64,000 nt of DNA from Microvirga mediterraneensis (GTDB lineage Bacteria; Pseudomonadota; Alphaproteobacteria; Rhizobiales; Beijerinckiaceae): NCBI RefSeq assembly GCF_013520865.1, contig NZ_JACDXJ010000001.1, positions 3,953,501 through 4,017,500 on the forward strand, read 5' to 3'. Below are positions 18,648 to 26,569 of this stretch, one piece after another (positions within the stretch are counted from its first letter, which is position 1; each line of letters begins with the position of its first letter). The notes under the pieces were generated by a model. It worked only from the letters and a program-made list of their open reading frames with translations, searched no databases and was not told the DNA's origin. Position numbers and translations under genes: made by a program.

Positions 18648-19712
18648 ATGAGCAGGCTTCAAGTTCAAATGGCAGGTGGAACACTAGCGAATATAGCTCC
18701 ACACAGAAAATTACTTATAGGCATTCCAACTATGAATCCTTTCCCGAAATTCCGATCGCCTGAGGCACGCTCGAAACGGTCAAAGTCAATTCTTGTCCTT
18801 GCGAAGGTTGTCGTTTCAGCTGCCATCCTGATTTTCCTTGCACAGGACCTCGAGCTTGCTGCCATCGAACGCACCTTCAGGACGATGACTGTGGAGATGT
18901 TCGGACTTTGCCTTCTGCAGCTCCTCCTCATTCCAGTTCTGGGGGCGGTTCGCTGGAAAATTGTCCTCTCTCGCCTAGGATACGCCCTTAGGCTGAGACC
19001 CTTAGGACGGATCTTCTGGATTGGGATGGCGCTCAACCAAGTCCTTCCTACAGCCGTCGGGGGGGATGCCGTCCGAACCTGGATGATTTATCGGGATGGC
19101 GTGAATGCGGTTGATGCAACCATCAGTGTGCTTCTTGAGCGAATCGTCCTGCTTGGCAGTCTCCTGGCCATGATCTGTATGGCCGGCTGGATCGGCTCGG
19201 CGTTTGTTCCTCATGCGCTGTTCAAGCTGACGGGACTTGCAGTCCTTGCGGGAGTTGTTGCCGTCGCCCTCCTTCCGTTTGGAGAAAGGCTTTTTGCTTT
19301 GCTTCCCAACAGCAGGTTTGCCCGCCTGGGGCGCAGCATGTGGAGTAGCCTGAGCAAGGTCGTGCTCAACTATTGGGCTCTTCCACTCGGAGTTCTCTGC
19401 ATTCTCACTAATTTGAACTTTGCGATAGCAGGATGGTGGCTGGGTCTTGCGATGAATCTGCCTTTCGACGGTGCGGTTTACCTTGTCGCCATCCCGGTTG
19501 TAACACTCGCGACCGTAATCCCAATTTCCGTCGGCGGATGGGGCGTCCGGGAAGCTGCTATGGTTGGAATGCTTGGGCCGCTTGCGGGAAATGACGTGGC
19601 CCTCCTCTACTCGGTGATGTTTGGTATCGCGCTCTTGCTCTCAAGTCTCCCAGGTCTTGTTCTCATGCTTTGGAACCCGGCTGAGAACCGTAATCTACAA
19701 AGTAGCCGCTAG
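18648..19712 (+). CDS. Lysylphosphatidylglycerol synthase TM-region (flippase-like) protein
   Basis: Membrane protein of about 354 residues with roughly eight helices, belonging to the UPF0104/AglD-like family (LPG synthase transmembrane domain). Family blocks are visible: LGAVRWKIVLSRLGY, GMALNQVLPTAVGGDAVRTWM, DGVNAVDATISVLLERIV and VVTLATVIPISVGGWGVREAA. Members lacking the catalytic domain are often found beside polyprenyl-glycosyl genes and are suspected to translocate lipid-linked sugars; that role is inference here. First gene of a four-gene operon, with 21 bp to the next. An ATG at 18,732 (MNPFPKF) is a possible shorter start. Confidence 0.82.
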   Translation: MSRLQVQMAGGTLANIAPHRKLLIGIPTMNPFPKFRSPEARSKRSKSILVLAKVVVSAAILIFLAQDLELAAIERTFRTMTVEMFGLCLLQLLLIPVLGAVRWKIVLSRLGYALRLRPLGRIFWIGMALNQVLPTAVGGDAVRTWMIYRDGVNAVDATISVLLERIVLLGSLLAMICMAGWIGSAFVPHALFKLTGLAVLAGVVAVALLPFGERLFALLPNSRFARLGRSMWSSLSKVVLNYWALPLGVLCILTNLNFAIAGWWLGLAMNLPFDGAVYLVAIPVVTLATVIPISVGGWGVREAAMVGMLGPLAGNDVALLYSVMFGIALLLSSLPGLVLMLWNPAENRNLQSSR

Positions 19713-19733
19713 CCCCGTCCTAAGAGGGTCAAC

Positions 19734-20693
19734 ATGAATTCCATTACCCAAGCCACGCGACCTGTTCTCACTATCCTGTGCCCATGCTTCAACGAGCAAG
19801 GAGTGGTCAGCGCATTCTTCGACCAACTGCGCCCGGTAATCGAGTCGGTCTCGGACCGCTATCACGTCAAGACGATCTTCCTGAACAACGGTTCCACAGA
19901 CGGTACCCTCGATGAAATCCTTGGCCTTCGGATGAAATGGCCGGATATATACGTAATAACGTTTAGCAAAAATGTAGGTTACCAGCGCTCGCTCGATAGT
20001 GGCTTACGGAACACGATCAGCGATCTTTACCTTTTCATCGACGTGGATTGTGAGGATCCGCCTGCTCTCATCCCGGTGTTCCTTGAGAAGTATGAACAGG
20101 GCTACGACATCATTTATGGCGAACGCATCGATCGTGAGGAGCCCGAGGCCCTGAAATCCGCTCGGCGCTACTTCTACCGACTTCTCAAGCGTCTGGCCGA
20201 TGATGAAATCCTACTCGATATGGCCGAGTTCGGCATGTTCACCGCCGAGGTGCGCGACGCGATCATCAGCGACCAAAACTCTTTCCCGTTCATCCGATCT
20301 TCCATCAGTCGTGTCGGGTTCAGACGCTGCGGCATTCCGTTCAAGCGCCAGCGCCGCATTGGCGGACAGACCCACTACAACATCATGGGAATGGTCATCT
20401 TTGCCGTAGCGGGAATTCTGTCCGCGTCTACTCTTTTCCTGCGGCTTCCTATCTACATTCTCCCATTCTGGATTCTCGTGCTGACCGGCCTGATGATCGC
20501 CTTTCTACAGACAGGCGCGTATTGGACGGCGATAGTTGGTCTGTACGTCTTTGCAATCTATGTCGGTACAGCCCTGGCATTCGTCAGCTTGTACGTAGCG
20601 CGCAGCTACAAGAACGGATTGCAGCGGCCAAGTGCCTTCATCAACCGCAGGGACACCTATCTCGAACCCGCGGTTGCTAAGGCGAACGCCTGA
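19734..20693 (+). CDS. Polyprenyl-phosphate glycosyltransferase (Dpm1/GtrB-like)
   Basis: Predicted to move a sugar from a nucleotide donor to undecaprenyl phosphate at the inner membrane. The GT2 start (LTILCPCFNEQGV), the acceptor loop TIFLNNGSTDGT, the DxD-type FIDVDCEDPP and the late motif QRRIGGQTHYN are all present. Two C-terminal hydrophobic helices (about 225-295) match GtrB/ArnC topology. The stop overlaps the next start (TGATG), indicating translational coupling to the DprE1-like gene. Together with the flippase-like protein before it and the oxidase and reductase after it, it forms a lipid-linked-sugar module. The donor sugar is not determinable from sequence. Confidence 0.88.
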   Translation: MNSITQATRPVLTILCPCFNEQGVVSAFFDQLRPVIESVSDRYHVKTIFLNNGSTDGTLDEILGLRMKWPDIYVITFSKNVGYQRSLDSGLRNTISDLYLFIDVDCEDPPALIPVFLEKYEQGYDIIYGERIDREEPEALKSARRYFYRLLKRLADDEILLDMAEFGMFTAEVRDAIISDQNSFPFIRSSISRVGFRRCGIPFKRQRRIGGQTHYNIMGMVIFAVAGILSASTLFLRLPIYILPFWILVLTGLMIAFLQTGAYWTAIVGLYVFAIYVGTALAFVSLYVARSYKNGLQRPSAFINRRDTYLEPAVAKANA

Positions 20694-22054
20694 TGGGCGA
20701 CAGCATAGACATGCAGGACGGGCGGCCGACGCCCGACGCCGCACTTGCCCAAAAGTGTCTTCGCAGCTTCGACGGCGGAGTTCTCTGCAACGTCCGGACC
20801 GTCAAGCCCGAGTCCTATCGGGCCATTTCCGCCTTGGGGCCGGGGCAAACCCCTTTCGTGCCTCGCGGTCAGGGTCTATCGTATGCGGCCGCGAGCTTCG
20901 GCTCATCAAGTACGGCGATCGACATGCGATCCTTCGACCGAGTTTTGGATTATGACTCGGATACAGGCGAGGTTGTTGTTGAAGCAGGTATGACGCTGGC
21001 GAGCCTTTTCGAATTCCTGTTGAGGAAAGGGCGATACCTTCCGGTCCAACCAGGGCATGGGCAGATCTCCGTCGGAGGCTGCATCGCAGCGAATGTCCAT
21101 GGCAAGAACCAAGCAAGAGACGGAACCTTCTACGACCAAGTCCAGCAAATTACCCTCTTTCATCCCCGGCATGGCATCGTCACAGTGAGCCGCGAACAGT
21201 CGCCAACGGTCTTCGAGACCACCTGCGGCGGTTACGGGCTAACCGGGCTCATCTTAACTGCGCGCCTGAGGACACGGCGCATCCCGGGCGGTACCGTGAC
21301 AATGAAGACGTCCGTGGCCGATCGGCCCGAGACCGGGATGGAGATGATCAGCAAGGCAGCTGCATCCTGCGACGTCGCCTATTCCTGGCACGACATGATC
21401 GGCACCGCAGGTTCGGGCCTCGTCGTGACCGGCAGTTTCGATGAGGGCCCGTTGGAGACCGAACGACGGCAGCGCCACCGCACGATTTCATCGGAGTGGC
21501 GTGCGGCAATGCCAATCTCAGTGCAGACGGCACTTGTCGGTCGAGCGGTCAACACGCTGTACCGTATTCTGAACGGACCAGGGGAGCGGAAGGTCCATCT
21601 GCGCGAGGCTCTCTTCCCCGCGCAGGGTAAGGAAATCTATTTCCGTCTCTTCGGAAGAGCGGGCTTTCACGAATATCAAGCCATCGTTCCAGTTTTACAA
21701 TTTCCGGAATACATCGCGCAGGTGCGGGCGAGCGCACGCAAACACAGAGTGCCCATTGTACTTGCCTCGGGAAAGAGCTTCGATGGCGTTTCAAAACTTC
21801 TTCGATTTACCGGCGCGGGGACATGCTTCGCCATCAATGTGCCACGAACACGAACGTCGCTCGATTTCCTCGCTGAACTTGATGGCATTGCCATTGACCT
21901 CGGTTGCCGTCCTAACATCATCAAGGATGCGCGCCTGCCCCGCTCCGTCGTAGAGGCCACCTACCCGGACTACGATCGCTTTAAGAGACTTCTCTCTGAG
22001 TGGGATCCCGAGCGCATGTTCCGATCTGAACTCTCTGAAAGGCTGGGCCTTTGA
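20693..22054 (+). CDS. DprE1-like FAD-dependent oxidase (decaprenylphosphoryl-ribose 2'-oxidase family)
   Basis: By homology with mycobacterial DprE1, oxidises C2 of polyprenyl-phospho-beta-D-ribose as the first half of epimerisation to the arabinose form. The FAD-binding region shows PRGQGLSYAAASFG and GEVVVEAGMTLASL, then GGCIAANVHGKN with the VHGKN block at residues 135-139, as in DprE1. The substrate-domain cysteine equivalent to the known inhibitor-reactive DprE1 Cys lies in GTCFAINVP (Cys378), and the catalytic lysine equivalent is K411 in IIKDARLP. Length (453 residues) matches the family. Coupled by overlaps to the genes on both sides. Assignment rests on the paired reductase as well as these motifs. 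Confidence 0.85.
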   Translation: MGDSIDMQDGRPTPDAALAQKCLRSFDGGVLCNVRTVKPESYRAISALGPGQTPFVPRGQGLSYAAASFGSSSTAIDMRSFDRVLDYDSDTGEVVVEAGMTLASLFEFLLRKGRYLPVQPGHGQISVGGCIAANVHGKNQARDGTFYDQVQQITLFHPRHGIVTVSREQSPTVFETTCGGYGLTGLILTARLRTRRIPGGTVTMKTSVADRPETGMEMISKAAASCDVAYSWHDMIGTAGSGLVVTGSFDEGPLETERRQRHRTISSEWRAAMPISVQTALVGRAVNTLYRILNGPGERKVHLREALFPAQGKEIYFRLFGRAGFHEYQAIVPVLQFPEYIAQVRASARKHRVPIVLASGKSFDGVSKLLRFTGAGTCFAINVPRTRTSLDFLAELDGIAIDLGCRPNIIKDARLPRSVVEATYPDYDRFKRLLSEWDPERMFRSELSERLGL

Positions 22055-22785
22055 CTGCCGTTATCCTCGGTGCGACTGCCGGCGTTGGACGTGCACTTGG
22101 CCGCGAGCTGGCTCGGCGCGGGATGAATGTGCTTCTGATAGCCAGGGACGAGCAGAGCCTTCAGGCGGAGGCGGCCCACCTTCGCTTGATGTACGGTGTC
22201 TGCGCTTCCACGGTCGTAGCCGACGGCACGCGGCCTCAGGAACTCGCTGCGAAGCTATCTGAGGCATGTAGTCATCTGGATAGTATCGACGTTTTACTAT
22301 GCCCGATCGGAGCCTCCCGTTCGGACGATGACGGCTCTCAACCTTTGCAAGAGACGCAATCCCTGATCGACACCAACTTCACTGCGGTCGTAGCGGCTAC
22401 AGACGTTATACTTCCTGCCATGATACGGGTTAATCGCGGAAGTATTGTCGGATTCAGTTCAATCGCAGCGACACGCGGACGCGGCGCGAACGTCGTGTAC
22501 TCCGCCTCTAAGCGCGCTCTCGAGAGCTATTTCGAAAGCATGCGCCACAGGCTGGCTGATACTGGAGTCCGCACCACCGTCTATCGGCTTGGATATATTG
22601 CAACTCAGCAAAGCTACGGAAAGACTTTGCTATTACCAATCGCTACTCCAGAAGACGTCGCCCGCACGGTCTGCGCTCATTTGCAAATGCGGGAGGGATG
22701 CGTCACCTACCCGTCATTCTGGCTGCCAATTATCTACCTTCTGCGTGTAGTACCCTGGGCCATTTTCAAGAAGATGAAGTTTTAG
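22051..22785 (+). CDS. DprE2-like short-chain dehydrogenase (2-keto-erythro-pentofuranose reductase family)
   Basis: Classical short-chain dehydrogenase/reductase, 244 residues: cofactor loop GATAGVGRALG near the N-terminus, the active-site serine in IVGFSSIAATRG and the YSASK catalytic tetrad block. By analogy with DprE2 it would reduce the 2-keto product of the upstream oxidase to finish epimerisation of a lipid-linked pentose. Translation must begin at the TTG at 22,051, inside the TTGA that also ends the oxidase gene; no ATG gives a complete Rossmann fold. The 4-bp overlap implies tight coupling and equal expression of the two half-reactions. The C-terminus has a short hydrophobic segment, fitting a membrane-associated substrate. 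Confidence 0.83.
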   Translation: MTAVILGATAGVGRALGRELARRGMNVLLIARDEQSLQAEAAHLRLMYGVCASTVVADGTRPQELAAKLSEACSHLDSIDVLLCPIGASRSDDDGSQPLQETQSLIDTNFTAVVAATDVILPAMIRVNRGSIVGFSSIAATRGRGANVVYSASKRALESYFESMRHRLADTGVRTTVYRLGYIATQQSYGKTLLLPIATPEDVARTVCAHLQMREGCVTYPSFWLPIIYLLRVVPWAIFKKMKF

Positions 22786-22920
22786 ATTCTTGATCTAGGG
22801 CTTTGTGACGGGTTGTTTCCTCCCACATAAAGGGATGTGCTATAGGCTACGTAATCCTGACCTGCCCCTGAGATTTCCCTCCAACTGGAGTTAGAGTCCG
22901 GCCCATCATAAGGACGGACC

Positions 22921-23187
22921 ATGAAGCGTTCACGGTTTACGGAAGAACAGATCATCGGGATCCTGCGCGAGCAGGAGGCTGGGGCAAAGGCGGCCGATCT
23001 GTGCCGCAAGCACGGCATGTCGGAAGCCACCCTGTATAACTGGAAGGCCAAGTACGGCGGCATGGACGTCTCGGACGCCAAGCGCCTCAAGGCGCTGGAA
23101 GACGAGAACGCCAGACTGAAGAAGCTGTTAGCCGAATCCATGCTGGATGCCTCGGCCCTGCGCGATCTCCTCTCAAAAAAGTGGTAG
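22921..23187 (+). CDS. IS3-family transposase OrfA (helix-turn-helix protein)
   Basis: 88-residue DNA-binding subunit of the IS3 transposase. It contains the helix-turn-helix ([35 protein letters not shown]) and a leucine-zipper-like tail ([18 protein letters not shown]), the standard OrfA layout. The frame ends at TAG 23,185-23,187, seven bases into orfB. A slippery sequence just before the stop allows fusion to OrfB. Confidence 0.95.
   Translation: MKRSRFTEEQIIGILREQEAGAKAADLCRKHGMSEATLYNWKAKYGGMDVSDAKRLKALEDENARLKKLLAESMLDASALRDLLSKKW
23175..23181 (+). promoter_or_regulatory. Programmed -1 ribosomal frameshift site (A AAA AAG)
   Basis: The zero-frame codons TCA AAA AAG of orfA contain the canonical heptamer A AAA AAG in the correct phase. 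Slipping back one base continues directly into the orfB frame (AAA AAA GTG GTA) ten residues before any other stop. IS3 elements are known to produce the OrfAB transposase this way. Confidence 0.85.
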
Positions 23188-24110
23188 GGCCCGCCGCGAA
23201 GCGCGAAGCCGTCGCGCACCTGCAGGCCGGCTTCGGCCTGTCGGAGCGGCGGGCCTGTACCCTGATCGGGGCTGACCGAAGCACGATCCGATACCGCTCA
23301 TGCCGGCCGGACGAGGCCGTCTTGCGCGGCCGCCTGCGTGACCGGGCGCGGGAACGGCGTCGGTTTGGTTATCGGCGGCTGTTCGTGCTGCTTCGGCGTG
23401 AGGGCGAGACGGCGGGTCTCAACCGGATCTACCGCCTCTACCGTGAGGAGGGTCTGGGCGTTCGCAAACGTCAGGCACGTCGGCGGGCGGTCGGCACGCG
23501 AGCGCCCATTCTGGTGGAGGCGAAGGCCAATGCGCGCTGGTCGCTGGACTTTGTCCATGACCAGTTCGCGAACGGCCGGCGCTTTCGCATTCTGAACGTC
23601 GTCGATGACGTGACACGGGAGTGCCTGGCGGCGATCCCCGACACCTCGATCTCAGGCAAGCGGGTCGCCCGGGAGCTGACGACCCTGATTGAGCGACGCG
23701 GCACGCCGGGGATGATTGTGTCCGATAACGGCACCGAACTGACCTCGAATGCCATCCTCGCCTGGTGCACCGAGCACCGGATCGAGTGGCATTACATTGC
23801 CCCAGGCAAGCCGATGCAGAACGGCTACATCGAGTCGTTCAACGGCCGCATGCGCGATGAACTGTTGAACGAGAGCCTGTTCTTCGGACTGGATCATGCC
23901 CGCGAGCTGATCGCCGCCTGGGTCGAGGATTACAACACCGAGAGACCCCACTCTTCCTTGGGTTATCAGACGCCGCAGGCGTTCTCCAAAGCCCTACGAA
24001 CCGCAAGGGACCATCGCGCTGCGCAACGGACAGGCTCCGCGCGCTGGCCCCTTGCTCCTGTCGCGCCATGCGGCCTATCACCGGTCGAGGCTCTAAACGC
24101 CATTGGATGA
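23181..24110 (+). CDS. IS3-family transposase OrfB (DDE integrase domain)
   Basis: Catalytic half of the transposase, 309 residues counted from the GTG at 23,181, though normally made as an OrfAB fusion. An HTH_21-like region ([14 protein letters not shown]) precedes the rve/DDE core. The three acidic residues are visible in [21 protein letters not shown] and [13 protein letters not shown], and the C-terminus has [13 protein letters not shown]. No frameshift or premature stop, so it appears active. The stop codon lies within the right terminal repeat. Confidence 0.94.
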   Translation: MVGPAAKREAVAHLQAGFGLSERRACTLIGADRSTIRYRSCRPDEAVLRGRLRDRARERRRFGYRRLFVLLRREGETAGLNRIYRLYREEGLGVRKRQARRRAVGTRAPILVEAKANARWSLDFVHDQFANGRRFRILNVVDDVTRECLAAIPDTSISGKRVARELTTLIERRGTPGMIVSDNGTELTSNAILAWCTEHRIEWHYIAPGKPMQNGYIESFNGRMRDELLNESLFFGLDHARELIAAWVEDYNTERPHSSLGYQTPQAFSKALRTARDHRAAQRTGSARWPLAPVAPCGLSPVEALNAIG

Positions 24111-24128
24111 AGCTTCGGTGGCAGGTCA

Positions 24129-24652
24129 GCAGACGTGGAGTATGCCCAAGTTCGGCGATCAGGGAGAGTTCGCCAGTCGTGACATGCGGCATCTCTGTAT
24201 CCATCGGCAGGTTCACTGACGCTTCCTTCTCGCTCTTGAACCTATCGGAGACTCGACTGAGAAACTTGGCCGCGTTGGTTGATTCAGTCAGGTTGTACAC
24301 CGTGCGGCAGGGCTACCGCTGTGGGGCCTCGCCCCACAGTGACCAGCGCCACTTCAGGCTCAAAGGCAAGAGAGTCGTTCCCGCTTGGTCTCTTGCTCAT
24401 CGTTTCTCCTGCCCAGCAGCTGTTCCAACTGCTGCCAAGCGAAACTTCCACCTATCTCGCTGGCTTGCTCTTTCCCGAGTCATCTCTGGGTGTCAGGGTC
24501 TTTAATTTTGTTGAGGCTTAGGGTATGTGCCAAGTTCAAATCTATAGAGCTGCTTCCACGCGTGTGGAATCACCTCTCTTCTTTGTTTGACCGCATCTTC
24601 TGGCGGTGAACCGGATCCACGTTACCGAAAAAACGCTCTAGAAGGACCCGAC
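24129..24652. other. Gap between IS3 element and CDP-sugar operon, with a strong hairpin
   Basis: About 520 bp without a recognised gene. A perfect 9-bp stem with a 3-base loop (CTGTGGGGC ctc GCCCCACAG) lies at 24,319-24,339, not followed by a T run. An 8-bp inverted repeat (GCAAGAGA / TCTCTTGC) occurs about 40 bp later. The minus strand just right of the IS has a frame reading MYNLTESTNAAKFLSRVSDR that runs into the IS, perhaps part of an interrupted gene. The last 100 bp should hold the promoter of rfbF. Confidence 0.4.
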
Positions 24653-25432
24653 ATGAACGTGCGTAAAGCTGTAATTCTCGCTGGTGGATACGGCACTCGA
24701 CTATCAGAGGAAACCGGTTTACGCCCGAAACCATTAGTAGAAATCGGCGGTCGCCCTATACTCTGGCACATAATGAAGACGTATTACCATCATGGCATTT
24801 CAGAATTCATTATTTGTCTAGGCTACAAAGGGTATATGATAAAGGAATACTTCTCCAATTATTTTCTTCATATGTCCGATGTTACCTTTGACTTCAATGA
24901 CAATAGCACGACGATTCATGATCGCCGCTCAGAGCGCTGGAAGGTAACCCTTGTCGACACGGGCCAAGACACAATGACCGGAGGACGCCTCAAGCGTATC
25001 GCTCCCTACGTGGGCGATGAGACGTTTTGCATGACCTATGGCGATGGCGTTGGTAGCATCGATATCGGCAAGCTAATCCGGCATCACGCCGACAGGGGGC
25101 GCGATGCCACGGTCACTCTCGTCAGACCCCCCGGACGTTTCGGTGCGGCTGACCTTGATGGCGACACCGTCCACGGGTTTAAAGAAAAGCCAACCGGCGG
25201 CAGTGGCTGGATCAATGCTGGATATTTCGTCCTGGCTCCGTCGGTGTTCGACATAATCGAAGGAGATGCAACGATATGGGAGCGCGAACCATTGGAGCGC
25301 CTCGCAGCGAAGGGGCAGTTGAGCGGGTATCAACACGAGGGGTTCTGGGAGCCCATGGACACGTTGCGTGACAAAAACAACCTTGAGGACTTGTGGGCTC
25401 GCGGTTCGGCGCCGTGGCGCGTTTGGGAGTGA
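24653..25432 (+). CDS. rfbF: Glucose-1-phosphate cytidylyltransferase
   Basis: Forms CDP-glucose from CTP and glucose-1-phosphate, the entry step to CDP-deoxysugars. The pyrophosphorylase signature AVILAGGYGTRLSEET lies at the very N-terminus, followed by LRPKPLVEIGGRPILWHIM and the family-typical CLGYKGYMIKEYF. MTYGDGVG carries the metal-site Asp, and VHGFKEKP and FWEPMDTLRDK follow. The ATG at 24,653, preceded by AGAAGGA, gives the normal 259-residue length; an upstream in-frame start at 24,587 lacks family similarity. Seven bases separate it from rfbG. Confidence 0.95.
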   Translation: MNVRKAVILAGGYGTRLSEETGLRPKPLVEIGGRPILWHIMKTYYHHGISEFIICLGYKGYMIKEYFSNYFLHMSDVTFDFNDNSTTIHDRRSERWKVTLVDTGQDTMTGGRLKRIAPYVGDETFCMTYGDGVGSIDIGKLIRHHADRGRDATVTLVRPPGRFGAADLDGDTVHGFKEKPTGGSGWINAGYFVLAPSVFDIIEGDATIWEREPLERLAAKGQLSGYQHEGFWEPMDTLRDKNNLEDLWARGSAPWRVWE

Positions 25433-25439
25433 GTGATCT

Positions 25440-26543
25440 ATGGGTAGGCTCTCAGCGTCCCAAGCGCTAGACAGTTACAAGTCTCGGCGCGTCCTTGTTA
25501 CTGGCCATACAGGCTTCAAGGGTTCATGGCTCACGGGTTGGCTGCATGCACTCGGCGCTGAGGTGACCGGCTTCTCGCTCGCGCCGGATCAGGGGCCTGA
25601 CAACCTGTTCGATCAGGCTGGGATCGACGGATTGTGCTGTTCACGAATTGGAGACATTCGCAATTTCGATGCCGTTCGCAGTACATTTGAGGAATCGCGT
25701 CCAGAGATTGTGCTGCACCTCGCCGCTCAGCCGCTGGTACCGCGGAGTTACGCCGATCCAGTCGGCACCATGGCAACAAACGTGCTCGGAACCACACACG
25801 TTCTAGAGGCTGCGCGGCTCTGCTCCAGCGTCAATGCAGTTGTATGTGTAACGACAGACAAGGTTTACCGTAATCACGAGTGGGCTTGGCCATATCGTGA
25901 AACGGACGAACTCGGCGGCTTCGATCCATACAGCGCGAGCAAAGCCGGGGCCGAGATGGTTGCCCGATCTTACCGGACTGCTCTTGCACCAAAGGATAGG
26001 CCTTTTGCACTCGCTACCGCACGCGGTGGGAATGTGTTAGGAGGAGGCGACTGGTCAGCTGATCGCCTTGTGCCGGATATGGTGCGAGCGCTTCGTGCCG
26101 GCGTCCCTCTTGAGATCCGCCATCCGAACGCAATCCGTCCGTGGCAGCACGTCCTCGACCTCTGCTATGCCTACCTGCTCATTGGAGCCGTTCTCCGGGA
26201 GCGCGCCGATGGTGTTGACGTTGAGGCCTGGAATATTGGCCCTGATCCGAGCACCTCCATCCCGGTTCAGTCGCTAGCGAGCCTGTTCTTCCGGGCTTGG
26301 GGGGCACCAGATCACCCTATCACCTCTACCGACGCGGTTGGCTTTGAATCGCGTACTCTGTCGCTCGACTCGTCACTGGCCCGCAGCCGCCTCGGCTGGG
26401 CACCTGTGCTCGGGGCAGAGGAAATCGTCCGCCTTTCCGCTCAATGGTACCGCGGATATGTGAATGAGCCCAACCAGGCCCGTGTCCTTATGGATGCGCA
26501 ACGTACCGCGTTCGAGCAGCGTCTCGTCTCAAGCAATTACTGA
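25440..26543 (+). CDS. rfbG: CDP-glucose 4,6-dehydratase
   Basis: Converts CDP-glucose to CDP-4-keto-6-deoxyglucose with tightly bound NAD. Extended short-chain dehydrogenase of 367 residues: GHTGFKGSWLTGWL cofactor loop, HLAAQPLVPRSY, the VCVTTDKVYRN segment holding the catalytic Thr-Asp-Lys, and DPYSASKAGAEM with the YxxxK pair. NVLGGGDWSADRLVPD and RPWQHVLD are diagnostic for RfbG. Second gene of the CDP-sugar operon, 26 bp before the C-methyltransferase gene. Confidence 0.95.
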   Translation: MGRLSASQALDSYKSRRVLVTGHTGFKGSWLTGWLHALGAEVTGFSLAPDQGPDNLFDQAGIDGLCCSRIGDIRNFDAVRSTFEESRPEIVLHLAAQPLVPRSYADPVGTMATNVLGTTHVLEAARLCSSVNAVVCVTTDKVYRNHEWAWPYRETDELGGFDPYSASKAGAEMVARSYRTALAPKDRPFALATARGGNVLGGGDWSADRLVPDMVRALRAGVPLEIRHPNAIRPWQHVLDLCYAYLLIGAVLRERADGVDVEAWNIGPDPSTSIPVQSLASLFFRAWGAPDHPITSTDAVGFESRTLSLDSSLARSRLGWAPVLGAEEIVRLSAQWYRGYVNEPNQARVLMDAQRTAFEQRLVSSNY

Positions 26544-26569
26544 TTAGCTCTGGAAAATAGCTTATCGCC

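Larger units (their letters stand above)
22858..24128 (+). mobile_element. IS3-family element, IS407 group (apparently intact)
   Basis: About 1.27 kb. Ends form an imperfect inverted repeat of about 38 bp: the left begins TGACCTGCCCCTGAG and the right ends GGTGGCAGGTCA, with CTCTAA at the inner border on both sides. It carries overlapping orfA and orfB joined by a -1 slippery site. The flanking bases (left ATCC, right GCAG) do not form a target duplication. It sits 72 bp downstream of the DprE2-like gene. Confidence 0.9.
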
